This document shows, piece after piece, positions 25,145 through 34,545 of a DNA stretch of 64,000 nt. Within the stretch, counting starts at the first letter, position 1; each line of letters opens with the position of its first letter. This DNA is from Deltaproteobacteria bacterium. Its GTDB lineage: Bacteria > Myxococcota_A > UBA9042 > PHBI01 > JACKFB01. The stretch lies in the NCBI GenBank assembly GCA_020632695.1, contig JACKFB010000020.1, positions 1 to 64,000 on the forward strand. The letters run 5' to 3'. The translations under genes and the position numbers were made by a program. The notes below the pieces were generated by a model. The model was not told where the DNA came from. It did no database searches and saw only the letters and a list, made by a program, of their open reading frames with translations.

Positions 25145-28100
25145 ATGGTGAACCACGGATCGCCCGAGGGCGCCGGCATGGTCTCGCTGTCAGACGCTCC
25201 GGCGCGCGGAGCCGTCACGGCGCCCCGGTTGCCGGTGATGGTCATCGATCGTGACCCGTCGGACGCCCGCTATCTGGCCTCCGCGCTGGACCCGGCCCGG
25301 GTCGAGGTGCTGCACATCGACAGCGCCCGCAACGCCCTGCGCGCCGCCGAGCAGATGCCTCCGGCGATCATCGTGCTCGCCGCGGACACCCCCAACGGCC
25401 TCGCCACCTGCAATCGCCTCAAGCAGCACCCGTCGCTGGGGCACGTCCCCGTCGTGCTGGTGTCGGCCGAGTGGGACGAGCGCATGCTGGCGCTGCATCG
25501 CTCCCAGGCGACCCGCGCCGACCACTACCTCGACAAGCCGCTGGGAGCCACGGCGCTCGATCTGCCGGTCTTCCGCCAGTTCGCGCGCTCGGGCGCGCGG
25601 GCCGAGGCCGAGCGGAGCCTCCCGCCGCCGCTGCCCGGCGGCGACCGGCCTTCGAGTCGGCCCATCTCCGCGCGCGAGCCGGCGCTCGATGGCCCGCCTC
25701 CGCGACGCTTCGAGGCCGCCGGCCCGCCGCTTGGACCTCCGCCCTGGGAGGTGGCCGGGCGCGCCGGCCCCCCGCCGCTGCCCCCGCCGTCCGGCTCGGA
25801 GGCCGCGGGCGGCGGACGCGCTGAGCGGTCGGAGACGCAGCCGCGGCCGGTGGACGAGGTCGAGCATCTGCGCGCGTCGCGGGAGGCGCTGAGGCAGCGC
25901 CTCATCGAGCAGGAGCGACAGCTCCAGGAGGCGCGCGCGCGGCTGGAGCGGGCGGCCGCCGGCGAGTCCGAGCTGCAGGGCCTGCGCGCCGAGCTGACGC
26001 GGCAGGCGACGCAGCTCGAGGCGGCGCGTCGCGAGAGCGCGGCGGCGAAGACCCTGGGTGCGCAGCTCTTCGAGCGCGCGCGGAGCGCAGAGCGGGCCCT
26101 GAACGACCGGGCGGCCTCGCCCGGCGGCGCCGCAGGGCAGGACACCGAGGCGCTGGTCGAGACCCTGGAGGAGCTGCGGGGCGACGTGGTCACCGCGCTC
26201 GCCGAGCGCGACGCCGCGCGCCAGGAGCTGGATGCGCTCGGCGCGGAGCGGAGCTCGGCCAGCGACGCGCTGGCCGAAGCGGAGACGGGTCGGGACGAGG
26301 CCGCGGCGCGGGGGGCGGCGCTCGAGCGGGCGCGCGCCGAGGCCAAAGCGCGTGCGGCGGAGCTCGCCGCGGCGCGCGAGGCGGCCGAGACGCGGGCAAG
26401 CGAGGCCACCGCGGCGCGTGAGGCGGCCGAGACGCGGGCAGCCGAGGCCACGGCGGCGCGTGAGGCGGCCGAAGCGCGGGCAGCCGAGGCCATCACCGCG
26501 CGCGACGCGGCGCTGGAGGCGGCGGCCGAGGCCGAGCGCGAGATGAAGGCGGTGCGGCAGGCCGTCGATACGCGCGTCGGCGTGGTCGAGGCCGAGCGCG
26601 ACGAGGCGCGGGCGCAGCTCGGCGCCCTGGCCGAGCTCGAGGAGGCCGCGCGGGTCGCGCGCGCCGAGAGCGAGATGGCCACCTCCCAGGTGAACGCGGC
26701 GCTGGCGCACTCGGCGGCGGTGCAGAGCGAGCTCGCGCGGGAGCGGGAGGCGGTGTTCCGGTTGGAGTCCGCCCTCGCCGAGGCGGAGACGCGCGCCGAG
26801 GCGGACGCGGCGCGGCTGAAGGCTCTGGAGGAGCGGGCCGCGAAGGCTGCTCGCGCGCTGAGCGAGGCGGACGCCCAGCGCAGCGCCCTGATCGAGGAGC
26901 GGGACGGGCTGGCGGCGCGCGTGGTCACCCTGGAGCAGCGCGAGGCGCAGGCCGAGGCCCAGCGGGGGGCGGCCGCGGCCGAGCGGGCCGCGTTGGAGCG
27001 CCGGCTCGAAGACGCGCGGGCCGACCTGGCGAAGGTGCGGGGCGAGCGGGACGCGATCGGGCAGGAGGCGGACGAGCTGCGGGCCACGATCGAGGCGACG
27101 CGGGCCACCATCGAGGGCCTGGAGCGCGATCGCGCGGCGCAGCGGGAGCGCGCAGCGGAGCTGGAGCGCCGCGCCGAGACCCTGGTCCAGGAGCGCGACG
27201 GCCTGCGGCGCGAGGTGGCCGACGCCAACGCGAGCCTGGCCTGCGCCCAGGGCGAGGTCGAGGCGGCCAGCGACGCGTTGAACGGGCTGCGTGACCAGCT
27301 CGCCGCGTTGCGCTCGGAGGTGTCCGCGAGCAGCGCGTCCCTGGCCACGGCGGAGTCGGCGCGGGAGGCCGCGCTGCGGGAGCTGCACACCACCGCGGAG
27401 CGGCTGCGGGCGGCGGAGGCCACGGCGGGCGAGCTGGAGCGCGTGCGGCAGGCCCTGGGCGCGGCCGAGGCGAGCCGCGACGCGGCCGTGGCGCAAGCGA
27501 AGACGCTGCGGGAGGCGCTGGCGTCGCGGGAGGCCGAGCTGGCGGCGGCGCTGCAGGCCGAGGAGGCCGCCGACCGCCCCAGCGAGGCGGAGCTGGCCGA
27601 GCTGCGGAGCCGGGCCGAGGCGGCCGATGGGCTGCGCGACCGGCTGAGCCGGCGGGAGACCGACCTGGAGGCGGCGCGGCTGGCGCTCTACTCCACCGAG
27701 TCCTTGCTGCGCGAGGCGACCCAGGTGGGGTCACCCGCGGCGCTGGAGGCCGAGCTGGCCGCGCTCCGGCAGGAGCTGGCCGATGCGCAGCGGGCGTGGA
27801 ACGAGGCGGTGGCGCGCGCCGAGCGGCTCGAGGGCGAGCTGGCGGCGGTCCACGCGCCCCGGCAGGCGGCGGGGTCGGAGAGCCCGGTGGTCGGTGCGCT
27901 GCGGTCGGAGCTGGCCGAGGCGCGGTCGGCGCTCGAGGAGCTGCGAGCTTCCGAGGCCGCGGCCGCCGAGCTGCACGCCGAGGAGCTGGAGGCGCTGCGC
28001 GCGGAGCTGGATCGTCACCGGGCGTCCCTGGACGCCTACGAGGACGACCAGGACGCCACGGTGATGGCCGGGCCGGCGATCATCATGCCGGCCGCGGCCC

Positions 28101-28564
28101 GGGCGGGCGAGGCCTTCGACCCCGACGGCCTGGCCGAGGACCTGGATCTGGCCTTCACCCGCCTGCAGGCCCTGCGCGCCGAGGTCGAGCGCGAGGGCAA
28201 GCGGGACACCAGCGACGGCGCGATCACCGCGCCGGCCGTGCTCGCTGCGGCGCCGGCGCTGGAGGCCCTGGCCGAGCGGCTCCGCGGCCTGGTGCAGACC
28301 ATCGAGGGGCAGCGGCACGAGCTGGCCACCGACCAGGCGCGCTGGGCGACGGCGCGGGCCAAGCTGGTGGGGCGACTCAAGCGCCTGCAGGCCAACCCGT
28401 ACGCCCGACGCGAGCTGCCGGAGATCGAGCAGTTCATCCGTGAGCTGGACGGCTTCCTGGACACCGCCGACGGCATCGTCCAGCGGGGACCCTCCTTCCT
28501 GCTGCAGCAGCGCGCCGTGTTGGAGCGCGTCATCCAGGACACCGGGCCGCGCGACGTGCACTGA
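25145..28564 (+). CDS. FrzS-like protein: receiver domain fused to a long coiled coil
   Basis: This 1,139-residue cytoplasmic protein opens with a response-regulator receiver fold (about 30-145): VMVIDRDPSDARYL (acidic pair), IIVLAADTPNGLATCNRLK, VPVVLVSA and the conserved Lys in YLDKP. The Asp after beta3 and the shortened loop differ from typical receivers, so it may be a pseudo-receiver. A Pro-rich linker (about 165-235) leads to about 820 residues of heptad-rich coiled coil, including a 14-residue repeat (AAREAAETRAAEAT). A C-terminal helical region ends ELPEIEQFIRELDGFLDT. The order resembles FrzS of myxobacteria, which localises at cell poles in motility control. The ATG at 25145 follows GGAGGG. 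Confidence 0.8.
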   Translation: MVNHGSPEGAGMVSLSDAPARGAVTAPRLPVMVIDRDPSDARYLASALDPARVEVLHIDSARNALRAAEQMPPAIIVLAADTPNGLATCNRLKQHPSLGHVPVVLVSAEWDERMLALHRSQATRADHYLDKPLGATALDLPVFRQFARSGARAEAERSLPPPLPGGDRPSSRPISAREPALDGPPPRRFEAAGPPLGPPPWEVAGRAGPPPLPPPSGSEAAGGGRAERSETQPRPVDEVEHLRASREALRQRLIEQERQLQEARARLERAAAGESELQGLRAELTRQATQLEAARRESAAAKTLGAQLFERARSAERALNDRAASPGGAAGQDTEALVETLEELRGDVVTALAERDAARQELDALGAERSSASDALAEAETGRDEAAARGAALERARAEAKARAAELAAAREAAETRASEATAAREAAETRAAEATAAREAAEARAAEAITARDAALEAAAEAEREMKAVRQAVDTRVGVVEAERDEARAQLGALAELEEAARVARAESEMATSQVNAALAHSAAVQSELAREREAVFRLESALAEAETRAEADAARLKALEERAAKAARALSEADAQRSALIEERDGLAARVVTLEQREAQAEAQRGAAAAERAALERRLEDARADLAKVRGERDAIGQEADELRATIEATRATIEGLERDRAAQRERAAELERRAETLVQERDGLRREVADANASLACAQGEVEAASDALNGLRDQLAALRSEVSASSASLATAESAREAALRELHTTAERLRAAEATAGELERVRQALGAAEASRDAAVAQAKTLREALASREAELAAALQAEEAADRPSEAELAELRSRAEAADGLRDRLSRRETDLEAARLALYSTESLLREATQVGSPAALEAELAALRQELADAQRAWNEAVARAERLEGELAAVHAPRQAAGSESPVVGALRSELAEARSALEELRASEAAAAELHAEELEALRAELDRHRASLDAYEDDQDATVMAGPAIIMPAAARAGEAFDPDGLAEDLDLAFTRLQALRAEVEREGKRDTSDGAITAPAVLAAAPALEALAERLRGLVQTIEGQRHELATDQARWATARAKLVGRLKRLQANPYARRELPEIEQFIRELDGFLDTADGIVQRGPSFLLQQRAVLERVIQDTGPRDVH
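26369..26536 (+). repeat. 42-bp tandem repeat within coiled-coil coding region
   Basis: Three near-identical 42-base units begin at 26369, 26411 and 26453, with a degenerate fourth at 26495. Each encodes 14 residues (two heptads) of AAREAAETRAAEAT type. Length variation would preserve both frame and heptad phase. Confidence 0.85.
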
Positions 28565-28590
28565 CCGCCGCGAGGCGGTGATGAGCGCGA

Positions 28591-31137
28591 TCAGCCCAGC
28601 TCGGCGCCGGGCGACGCGACCAGGTGCCGGGTGTGCCGTCCCGCGCGCAGGGTGTCCGGGTCACCGACGATGACCAGGTGCACGCGCGCGCGGCTGACGG
28701 CGACGTTCAGCAGGTTGGGGCGCTCGTCGATCCAGCGGAGCGCCTCGACGCTGCGCGCTACCATCGAGAGCAGGACCACGTCGCGCTCGCCGCCCTGCAG
28801 GCGGTGGATGGTGCCCAGCAGGATGGCCTCCGGCTCACCGGCGGCGTGCAGGCCGCCGAGGGTGGCGCCGCCCACCGGGAGGCCGCGGCGCTGCAGGAGG
28901 CGCCGGAGCAGGTGATACTGCGCCTGGTAGGGCGTGATGATGCCGATCTCCCCGGGCGGCACCCCGTCGTCGACCAGCCGCCACGCCAGCTCGACGACCC
29001 GGGCGGCCTCGTCGGGGTTCTGCTGGCTGCGACCCCACGGGCGCTGGGCGCCGTGGCTGGGGACCAGGATGGTGGGGGCCACCAGCAGGTCGCACATGGC
29101 GCCCAGGGAGCGACGCGGCGTGCGCACCTCGAGATCGTAGCCGACCAGCCGGCTCGAGATGCCGATGATCTCGGGCTGGCAGCGGAAGTGGGCGCGCAGC
29201 GGGACGCAGGCGCCGGCGGCCCGCTCGGCCAGGGTCTGCACCGACGCGGTGTGCGGGGGGGCCATCCGGAAGGGGGCGGTGCGCGGGTCGCGGCTGTCGA
29301 GGTCGGCGCGCTCGAGCAGCCGCTGGTCCTCGGAGGCGGTCAGCGAGGCGATGGGCTCGAGCTGGTGGATGTCGCCGATGACCAGGGCGCGCCGGGCGCG
29401 GTAGAGCGCGGTCGCGACGAAGGGGGCGTGGCACTGGCCGGCCTCGTCGACCACGAGCTGCTCGATGACGTCGGGCTGGAGCGGAAAGCCCGAGGCGATG
29501 GAGAGCAGGGTGGTGCCCAGCACCGGGAAGAGGGCGCAGGTGAGATCGCGCCACTCGGGGTCCTCGAGCCAGTGGGGTTGCCACATCGGCATGTCGCGGG
29601 GGCGGCGATCGAGGCGGAGCAGCGTCAGGATGGCGTCGCGGCGGGTGCGGGCCCAGGCGTCGCGGACGCCGACGGCCGCGGCGAAGAGCGCGTGGCGGAG
29701 CCCCGGCGCGTCGGGATCGGCGGGGGCCAGCTCGTCCACCCGGGTGAGCGCCGCGTCGAAGGCGGCCTGGGCCTCGTCGAGCTCGGAGTGCGCCAGCGAC
29801 TCGTCGGCGGCCGCGAGCTGGCCCTCGACCCGCGCCAGGGCCAGCGCGGTGCGGGCGGCGCTGACCTGCCGGTTGCCCAGCCGCAGCCCCACCGGCACGC
29901 CGCCGCACGCCTCCATCGGCCGCAGCGCGTGGTCGACCGCCTGGTTGTTGGTGCTGGTCACCACCAGCAGGCCCGCCGGGGTCTGCCGGCGGTCGTAGAC
30001 CCCGCGCACCACGCAGTCGACGAGGTGCTCGGCGGCCAGGCTGACGATCAGCTCGGTCTTGCCGGTGCCCGGCGGGCCCTCGACCGCAACCAGCGACGTC
30101 CCGCGGGCGAGCGCCACCGCGTCGGCCTGGGCCTCGGTCAGCGGCCGGGCGAAGCGCAGCGCTCGCCCCGGGACGCGCGTAGCGGACGGCGCCGCCCCGC
30201 TCAGCGCGCGGTCCAGGCATTCGGGGAAGCGGGGCCGCTCCTCGTCCTCGGCGGCCAGGCGGCTCAGCTCGTCCTGAAGCCGCGCCGTCGGCACGCTGGC
30301 GCCACCCTCGAACACGGCGACCCGCGGGAGGATCGACGTGTCGCCGCGCCCGCGCAGCGCCCGGTGCAGCTCGCCGGCCAGCCCGTCCAGGAGCTGGGCC
30401 GCGCCGAGCCCGTCGGGGACCTCGCCCACGTGCTCGATGGTGCCGGTCCGCAGCACGGTCACCACGGCGAGCAGCATCTCCTCGGCGCTGAGCCCCGGGC
30501 GCTCGCCCAGCCACAGGGCCAGCTCCGACGCCGCGTGCGGCTCGATGCCGGCGGCGCGCTGCAGCGTGGTCTGGTTGAGCACGTAGGGGGCGACCAGCGC
30601 CGAGTCGGCGTCCAGGGAGAGCTCCAGGGCGACCGGCGGCGGGTCGCCGTGGCCGAGATGGTCGAAGTCCTCGGCACGCCACGGACGGCCCTCGGCGTCG
30701 ATCCAGGTCGGGATCACCTGCAGCTCGAGCAGTGGCATGAGCTGCGCCTCGCGCCGGTCCACCCGCTGCACCACCGGGAAGCCGATGAAGACGTCGGGCT
30801 CGGCCTCGAGCCAGGGCGCGCCGCCGCGTCGCAGGCGCATCCGGCGCACCGCCCGGGCCAGCCAGCGCTCGAAGAAGCCGGTGTGGGCCGCGGTGAGCGG
30901 CTCGACGATGAGGTGCTGGCGCCGCCGCACCAGGAGCTGGGCCAGCGCGTCGCCACCGGTGTCCAGGGGCAGCTCGAAGTGGGCGAAGTCGCTGGCCGGC
31001 CACGCCAGGTTCGGCTCGAAGGGACCGGCGGCCATCGCGTCCGGGTGGGCGCTGAACCCGACGGTGGCCGAGGCCTCGTGGCGCAGCACCTCCAGCCAGT
31101 AGCGCAGCACCTTCCGCTGGTCGTTCGGGTCGTCCAT
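28591..31137 (-). CDS. Superfamily 1 DNA/RNA helicase (UPF1/DNA2-like AAA_11/AAA_12)
   Basis: This 848-residue protein has an N-terminal region of about 330 residues without recognised motifs, then the SF1 core. The motifs are Q-like LTEAQADAVALA, Walker A GPPGTGKTE (about 354-362), TSTNNQAVD (motif Ia), DEAGQ (motif II, about 560), GDIHQLEPI (motif III), HFRCQPEI (motif IV), GTIHRLQGGERDVVLLSM (motif V) and NVAVSRARVHLVIVGD (motif VI). All helicase motifs look intact, so it should be an active nucleic-acid translocase. Its role (repair, RNA processing or defence) cannot be set from context, because its neighbours are unrelated. The ATG at 31137 has no strong ribosome-binding site. Confidence 0.9.
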   Translation of the reverse strand: MDDPNDQRKVLRYWLEVLRHEASATVGFSAHPDAMAAGPFEPNLAWPASDFAHFELPLDTGGDALAQLLVRRRQHLIVEPLTAAHTGFFERWLARAVRRMRLRRGGAPWLEAEPDVFIGFPVVQRVDRREAQLMPLLELQVIPTWIDAEGRPWRAEDFDHLGHGDPPPVALELSLDADSALVAPYVLNQTTLQRAAGIEPHAASELALWLGERPGLSAEEMLLAVVTVLRTGTIEHVGEVPDGLGAAQLLDGLAGELHRALRGRGDTSILPRVAVFEGGASVPTARLQDELSRLAAEDEERPRFPECLDRALSGAAPSATRVPGRALRFARPLTEAQADAVALARGTSLVAVEGPPGTGKTELIVSLAAEHLVDCVVRGVYDRRQTPAGLLVVTSTNNQAVDHALRPMEACGGVPVGLRLGNRQVSAARTALALARVEGQLAAADESLAHSELDEAQAAFDAALTRVDELAPADPDAPGLRHALFAAAVGVRDAWARTRRDAILTLLRLDRRPRDMPMWQPHWLEDPEWRDLTCALFPVLGTTLLSIASGFPLQPDVIEQLVVDEAGQCHAPFVATALYRARRALVIGDIHQLEPIASLTASEDQRLLERADLDSRDPRTAPFRMAPPHTASVQTLAERAAGACVPLRAHFRCQPEIIGISSRLVGYDLEVRTPRRSLGAMCDLLVAPTILVPSHGAQRPWGRSQQNPDEAARVVELAWRLVDDGVPPGEIGIITPYQAQYHLLRRLLQRRGLPVGGATLGGLHAAGEPEAILLGTIHRLQGGERDVVLLSMVARSVEALRWIDERPNLLNVAVSRARVHLVIVGDPDTLRAGRHTRHLVASPGAELG

Positions 31138-31193
31138 CGGACGATGCTCTAGCACAACCGGGGCCCGCGCACGTTCCGCATGGGGCGGCCACG

Positions 31194-31202
31194 TGCTATC
31201 CC
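31194..31202 (+). promoter_or_regulatory. Extended -10-like element upstream of the reductase gene
   Basis: TGC-TATCCC resembles an extended -10; no -35 is evident. It would give a leader of about 35 bases that contains the AGGAGGT ribosome-binding site. Confidence 0.3.
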
Positions 31203-31243
31203 GTCGGGGCCGCCTCCCTGGCACCGGGGTGGCAGGAGGTCTC

Positions 31244-32236
31244 ATGCGGGTTCTGCTGGTAGGCGCCGGAGCGGTAGGGCAGGTGTACGGCGAGACGCTG
31301 GCGCGGGGTGGCGCCGAGGTGGGCTTCCTGGTGAAGCCGGCCCACGCGGGCGAGGCTCAGGACGGCTACGCGCTGCACGCGCTGCGGACCTGGCGGCGCC
31401 CGCGCAGCTCGGTCTTCGTCCCCGACGCGGTGTTCACCCAGCTCGGGGAGGCGGCTCAGGAGCGCTGGGACCAGCTCTGGCTCTGCGTCTCCTCCACGGC
31501 GCTGCGCAAGCCGGGCTTCGAGGACATCCTGGCGCGCATCGACGCCGATCTGCTGGTGGCGTTGCAGCCCGGCCTCGAGGACCGCCACTGGCTGCTCGAG
31601 CGCTGGCCGGCCGACCGCCTGGTGCGGGGCGTCATCCCCCTCATCGCCTACCAGTCGCCCCTCCCCGGTCGCGACGACCAGCCCGCCGGCATCGCCTGGT
31701 GGCTGCCGCCCTTCGCCAAGGTCCCCTTCGACGGTCCGGAGGCCGCCGTGGCCCGCGTCGTCGCTCCCCTGTGCGCCGGCGGCTGGCCTGCCCGCCACGT
31801 GACGCACGCCCCCGAAGGCGCGGCCAGCATCTCGGCGATCCTGATGCCCCACCTGGTCGCGCTGGAGTCCGCCGGCTGGTCCTTCGACGCGCTGCGCCGC
31901 GGCGACGGCCTCGACGCCGCCTCCGCCGCCTCCCGCGAGGCCCTCGCCATCGTCGCCCACGGTCTGGGGCTCCCCACCCCCGCCTTCGCGCGCCGGCTCA
32001 GCCCGGGCCGCATCCGCGCCCTGATGGCCGTCGCCCCGAAGCTGATGCCCCTGCCGCTCGAGCCCTACCTGGCCTGGCACTTCACCAAGGTCGGCGACCA
32101 GACCCGGCAGCACATGGAACACTACATCGAGCGTGGTCAGGCGGCCGGTCTGTCGACCGCCGCGCTCGAGTCGCTCTACGCGCGCCTGGACCGACCGTCC
32201 AAGAAGCGCGAGCGCGCTACTTCGCCCGGTACGTGA
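31244..32236 (+). CDS. Ketopantoate reductase (ApbA/PanE) family protein
   Basis: This 330-residue cytoplasmic protein begins MRVLLVGAGAVGQVYGETLARGG, the GxGxxG Rossmann motif of the ApbA/PanE N-terminal domain, which binds NADPH. DQLWLCVSSTAL and DLLVALQPGLEDR continue the fold. The C-terminal domain is helical (AAASREALAIVAHGLGL). Residues of true 2-dehydropantoate reductase are not all recognisable, so the substrate is uncertain. The ATG at 31244 has a perfect AGGAGGT site 6 bases upstream, which rules out the longer frame from 31193. Its last 20 bases overlap the convergent infA gene. Confidence 0.82.
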   Translation: MRVLLVGAGAVGQVYGETLARGGAEVGFLVKPAHAGEAQDGYALHALRTWRRPRSSVFVPDAVFTQLGEAAQERWDQLWLCVSSTALRKPGFEDILARIDADLLVALQPGLEDRHWLLERWPADRLVRGVIPLIAYQSPLPGRDDQPAGIAWWLPPFAKVPFDGPEAAVARVVAPLCAGGWPARHVTHAPEGAASISAILMPHLVALESAGWSFDALRRGDGLDAASAASREALAIVAHGLGLPTPAFARRLSPGRIRALMAVAPKLMPLPLEPYLAWHFTKVGDQTRQHMEHYIERGQAAGLSTAALESLYARLDRPSKKRERATSPGT

Positions 32237-32438
32237 TGCGGCCGCGCTCGAGGTCGTAGGGCGACAGCTCCACGGTGACGCGATCCCCCGGCAGGATGCG
32301 GATGTAGTACTTCCGCATCTTGCCCGACACGTGCGCCAGGACCTTGTGGCCGTTGTCCAACTCGACGCGGAACATCGCGTTCTTGAGCGGCTCGACCACG
32401 GTGCCCTCGACGACGATTCCTTCTTCCTTGTTGCTCAC
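32217..32438 (-). CDS. infA: Translation initiation factor IF-1
   Basis: This 73-residue S1/OB-fold protein is the normal IF-1 length: MSNKEEGIVVEGTVVEPL, FRVELDNGHKVLAHVSGKMRK, IRILPGDRVTVELSPYDL, RGRITYRAK. IF-1 binds the 30S A site during initiation. It starts at a GTG (32438) with GGAGG only 4 bases upstream, tight spacing for a highly expressed gene. A TTGACA promoter is predicted about 90 bases upstream. It is not beside ribosomal protein genes here. Its 3' end overlaps the convergent reductase gene by 20 bases. Confidence 0.97.
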   Translation of the reverse strand: MSNKEEGIVVEGTVVEPLKNAMFRVELDNGHKVLAHVSGKMRKYYIRILPGDRVTVELSPYDLERGRITYRAK

Positions 32439-32504
32439 GAAGCCTCCGATGCGATGAGCCGTCCCCGGGACACAAGACGGCTGCCGGTCACCGGGACGGC
32501 GCCT

Positions 32505-32533
32505 GCCTTACCCGTAGCCCCCTCCCATGTCAA
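32505..32533 (-). promoter_or_regulatory. Predicted promoter of infA
   Basis: On the minus strand, a perfect -35 TTGACA (32533-32528), a 17-base spacer and TAAGGC (32510-32505; weak -10). The leader would be about 60 bases. No tRNA or other gene was found in the 238-base gap. Confidence 0.4.
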
Positions 32534-32676
32534 TGAGGACGCGGCGGCGGCGGCCCCGCGGGCGCGCACCTCGCGGCGCATCCGGCGGCCTCGGAGGGTG
32601 TTGTCGGAATCGACGCGCTCGCGTCCCGACGAGGACATGAGGCAGCCGCGCGACGGGAGAATCCGGGGACGCCGTC

Positions 32677-33143
32677 TCAGGACAGGCCGAGCCAGCCCAG
32701 CACGTCCACGCGGAACCAGTCGAGCAGGCTCTCGCCCAGGGCAGCCAGGGTGGCCAGCCGGATGACGCGGCCGAGCAGCGCCACCGGCATCACGTGGGAC
32801 CAGCGGATGCCGAAGCCGCCGGCGAGCCCGGCGACGATGAGCGGCGGCGGGATGCCGATGATGGCGCTGAAGAGCATCACGGTGAGGTAGCCGCCCTCCA
32901 GGTGGCGCTGATAGCGGGTGCGGGTGCGCTCGATGTTGTCGTGCAGCCAGCGCCACCGCGCCGCCAGCGCCTCGCCGCCGAAGTAGAGGCCGGTGTAGGT
33001 CGCGATCTGCCCCGAGCCGATGAGCAGCCCCACCAGCAGCGGGTGCCAGCCCCGGTCGCCGTAGACCACCGACGACACCTCGGGGTTCAGCACCCACACG
33101 ATCGAGCCGACCAGGCCGATGCCGAACATGGCGAGGATGTCGA

Positions 33144-33147
<4 letters not shown>
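32677..33147 (-). CDS. VTT/DedA-like small membrane protein
   Basis: This 156-residue integral membrane protein has a GTG start at 33147 that overlaps the aminotransferase stop (GTGA). Hydrophobic segments include LAMFGIGLVGSIVWVL, PLLVGLLIGSGQIATYTGLY, LTVMLFSAIIGIPPPLIVAG and VMPVALLGRVIRLATLAAL. The Gly/Pro-rich re-entrant-like stretch IIGIPPPLIVAGLAGGFGIRW followed by a GRxxR-type motif resembles VTT (SNARE-associated/DedA) proteins, which act in lipid handling or membrane energetics. It is short for the family, so the assignment is moderate. It is translationally coupled to the aminotransferase. Confidence 0.72.
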
Positions 33148-34415
<1,268 letters not shown>

Positions 34416-34421
34416 GAGGGT

Positions 34422-34450
34422 CGCATACTGGGCGCCACGGCCGGTGTCAA
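34422..34450 (-). promoter_or_regulatory. Predicted leaderless promoter of aminotransferase operon
   Basis: On the minus strand, TTGACA (34450-34445), a 17-base spacer and TATGCG (34427-34422), 6 bases before the ATG at 34415. Confidence 0.5.
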
Positions 34451-34545
34451 CGACGCCCGGTGCGCGCGAGCGCTGGCCTCGGGTGCGCTTGGGGTGCCGG
34501 AGGCGCCGCGCGGCGCGGCGGGGAGCGGATGGACGAGGCGGAGTC

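Noticed and set aside
26369..26536. CRISPR-like array
   Set aside because: The 42-base units are directly adjacent, lack spacers and encode heptads of a coiled coil.
28564..28579. ACCGCC-GCGA-GGCGGT hairpin after the coiled-coil gene
   Set aside because: Only 6 bp, overlaps the stop codon and has no T-run; too weak to call a terminator.
31219..31234. Sigma54-like promoter TGGCACCGGGGTGGCA (GG-N10-GC)
   Set aside because: Its predicted transcription start would fall on the ATG at 31244, downstream of the perfect ribosome-binding site, so it cannot serve that gene sensibly.
32439..32676. Possible tRNA or small RNA in the gap between infA and the VTT-like gene
   Set aside because: No T-loop signature or cloverleaf pattern was found; the gap holds an infA promoter and an imperfect hairpin only.
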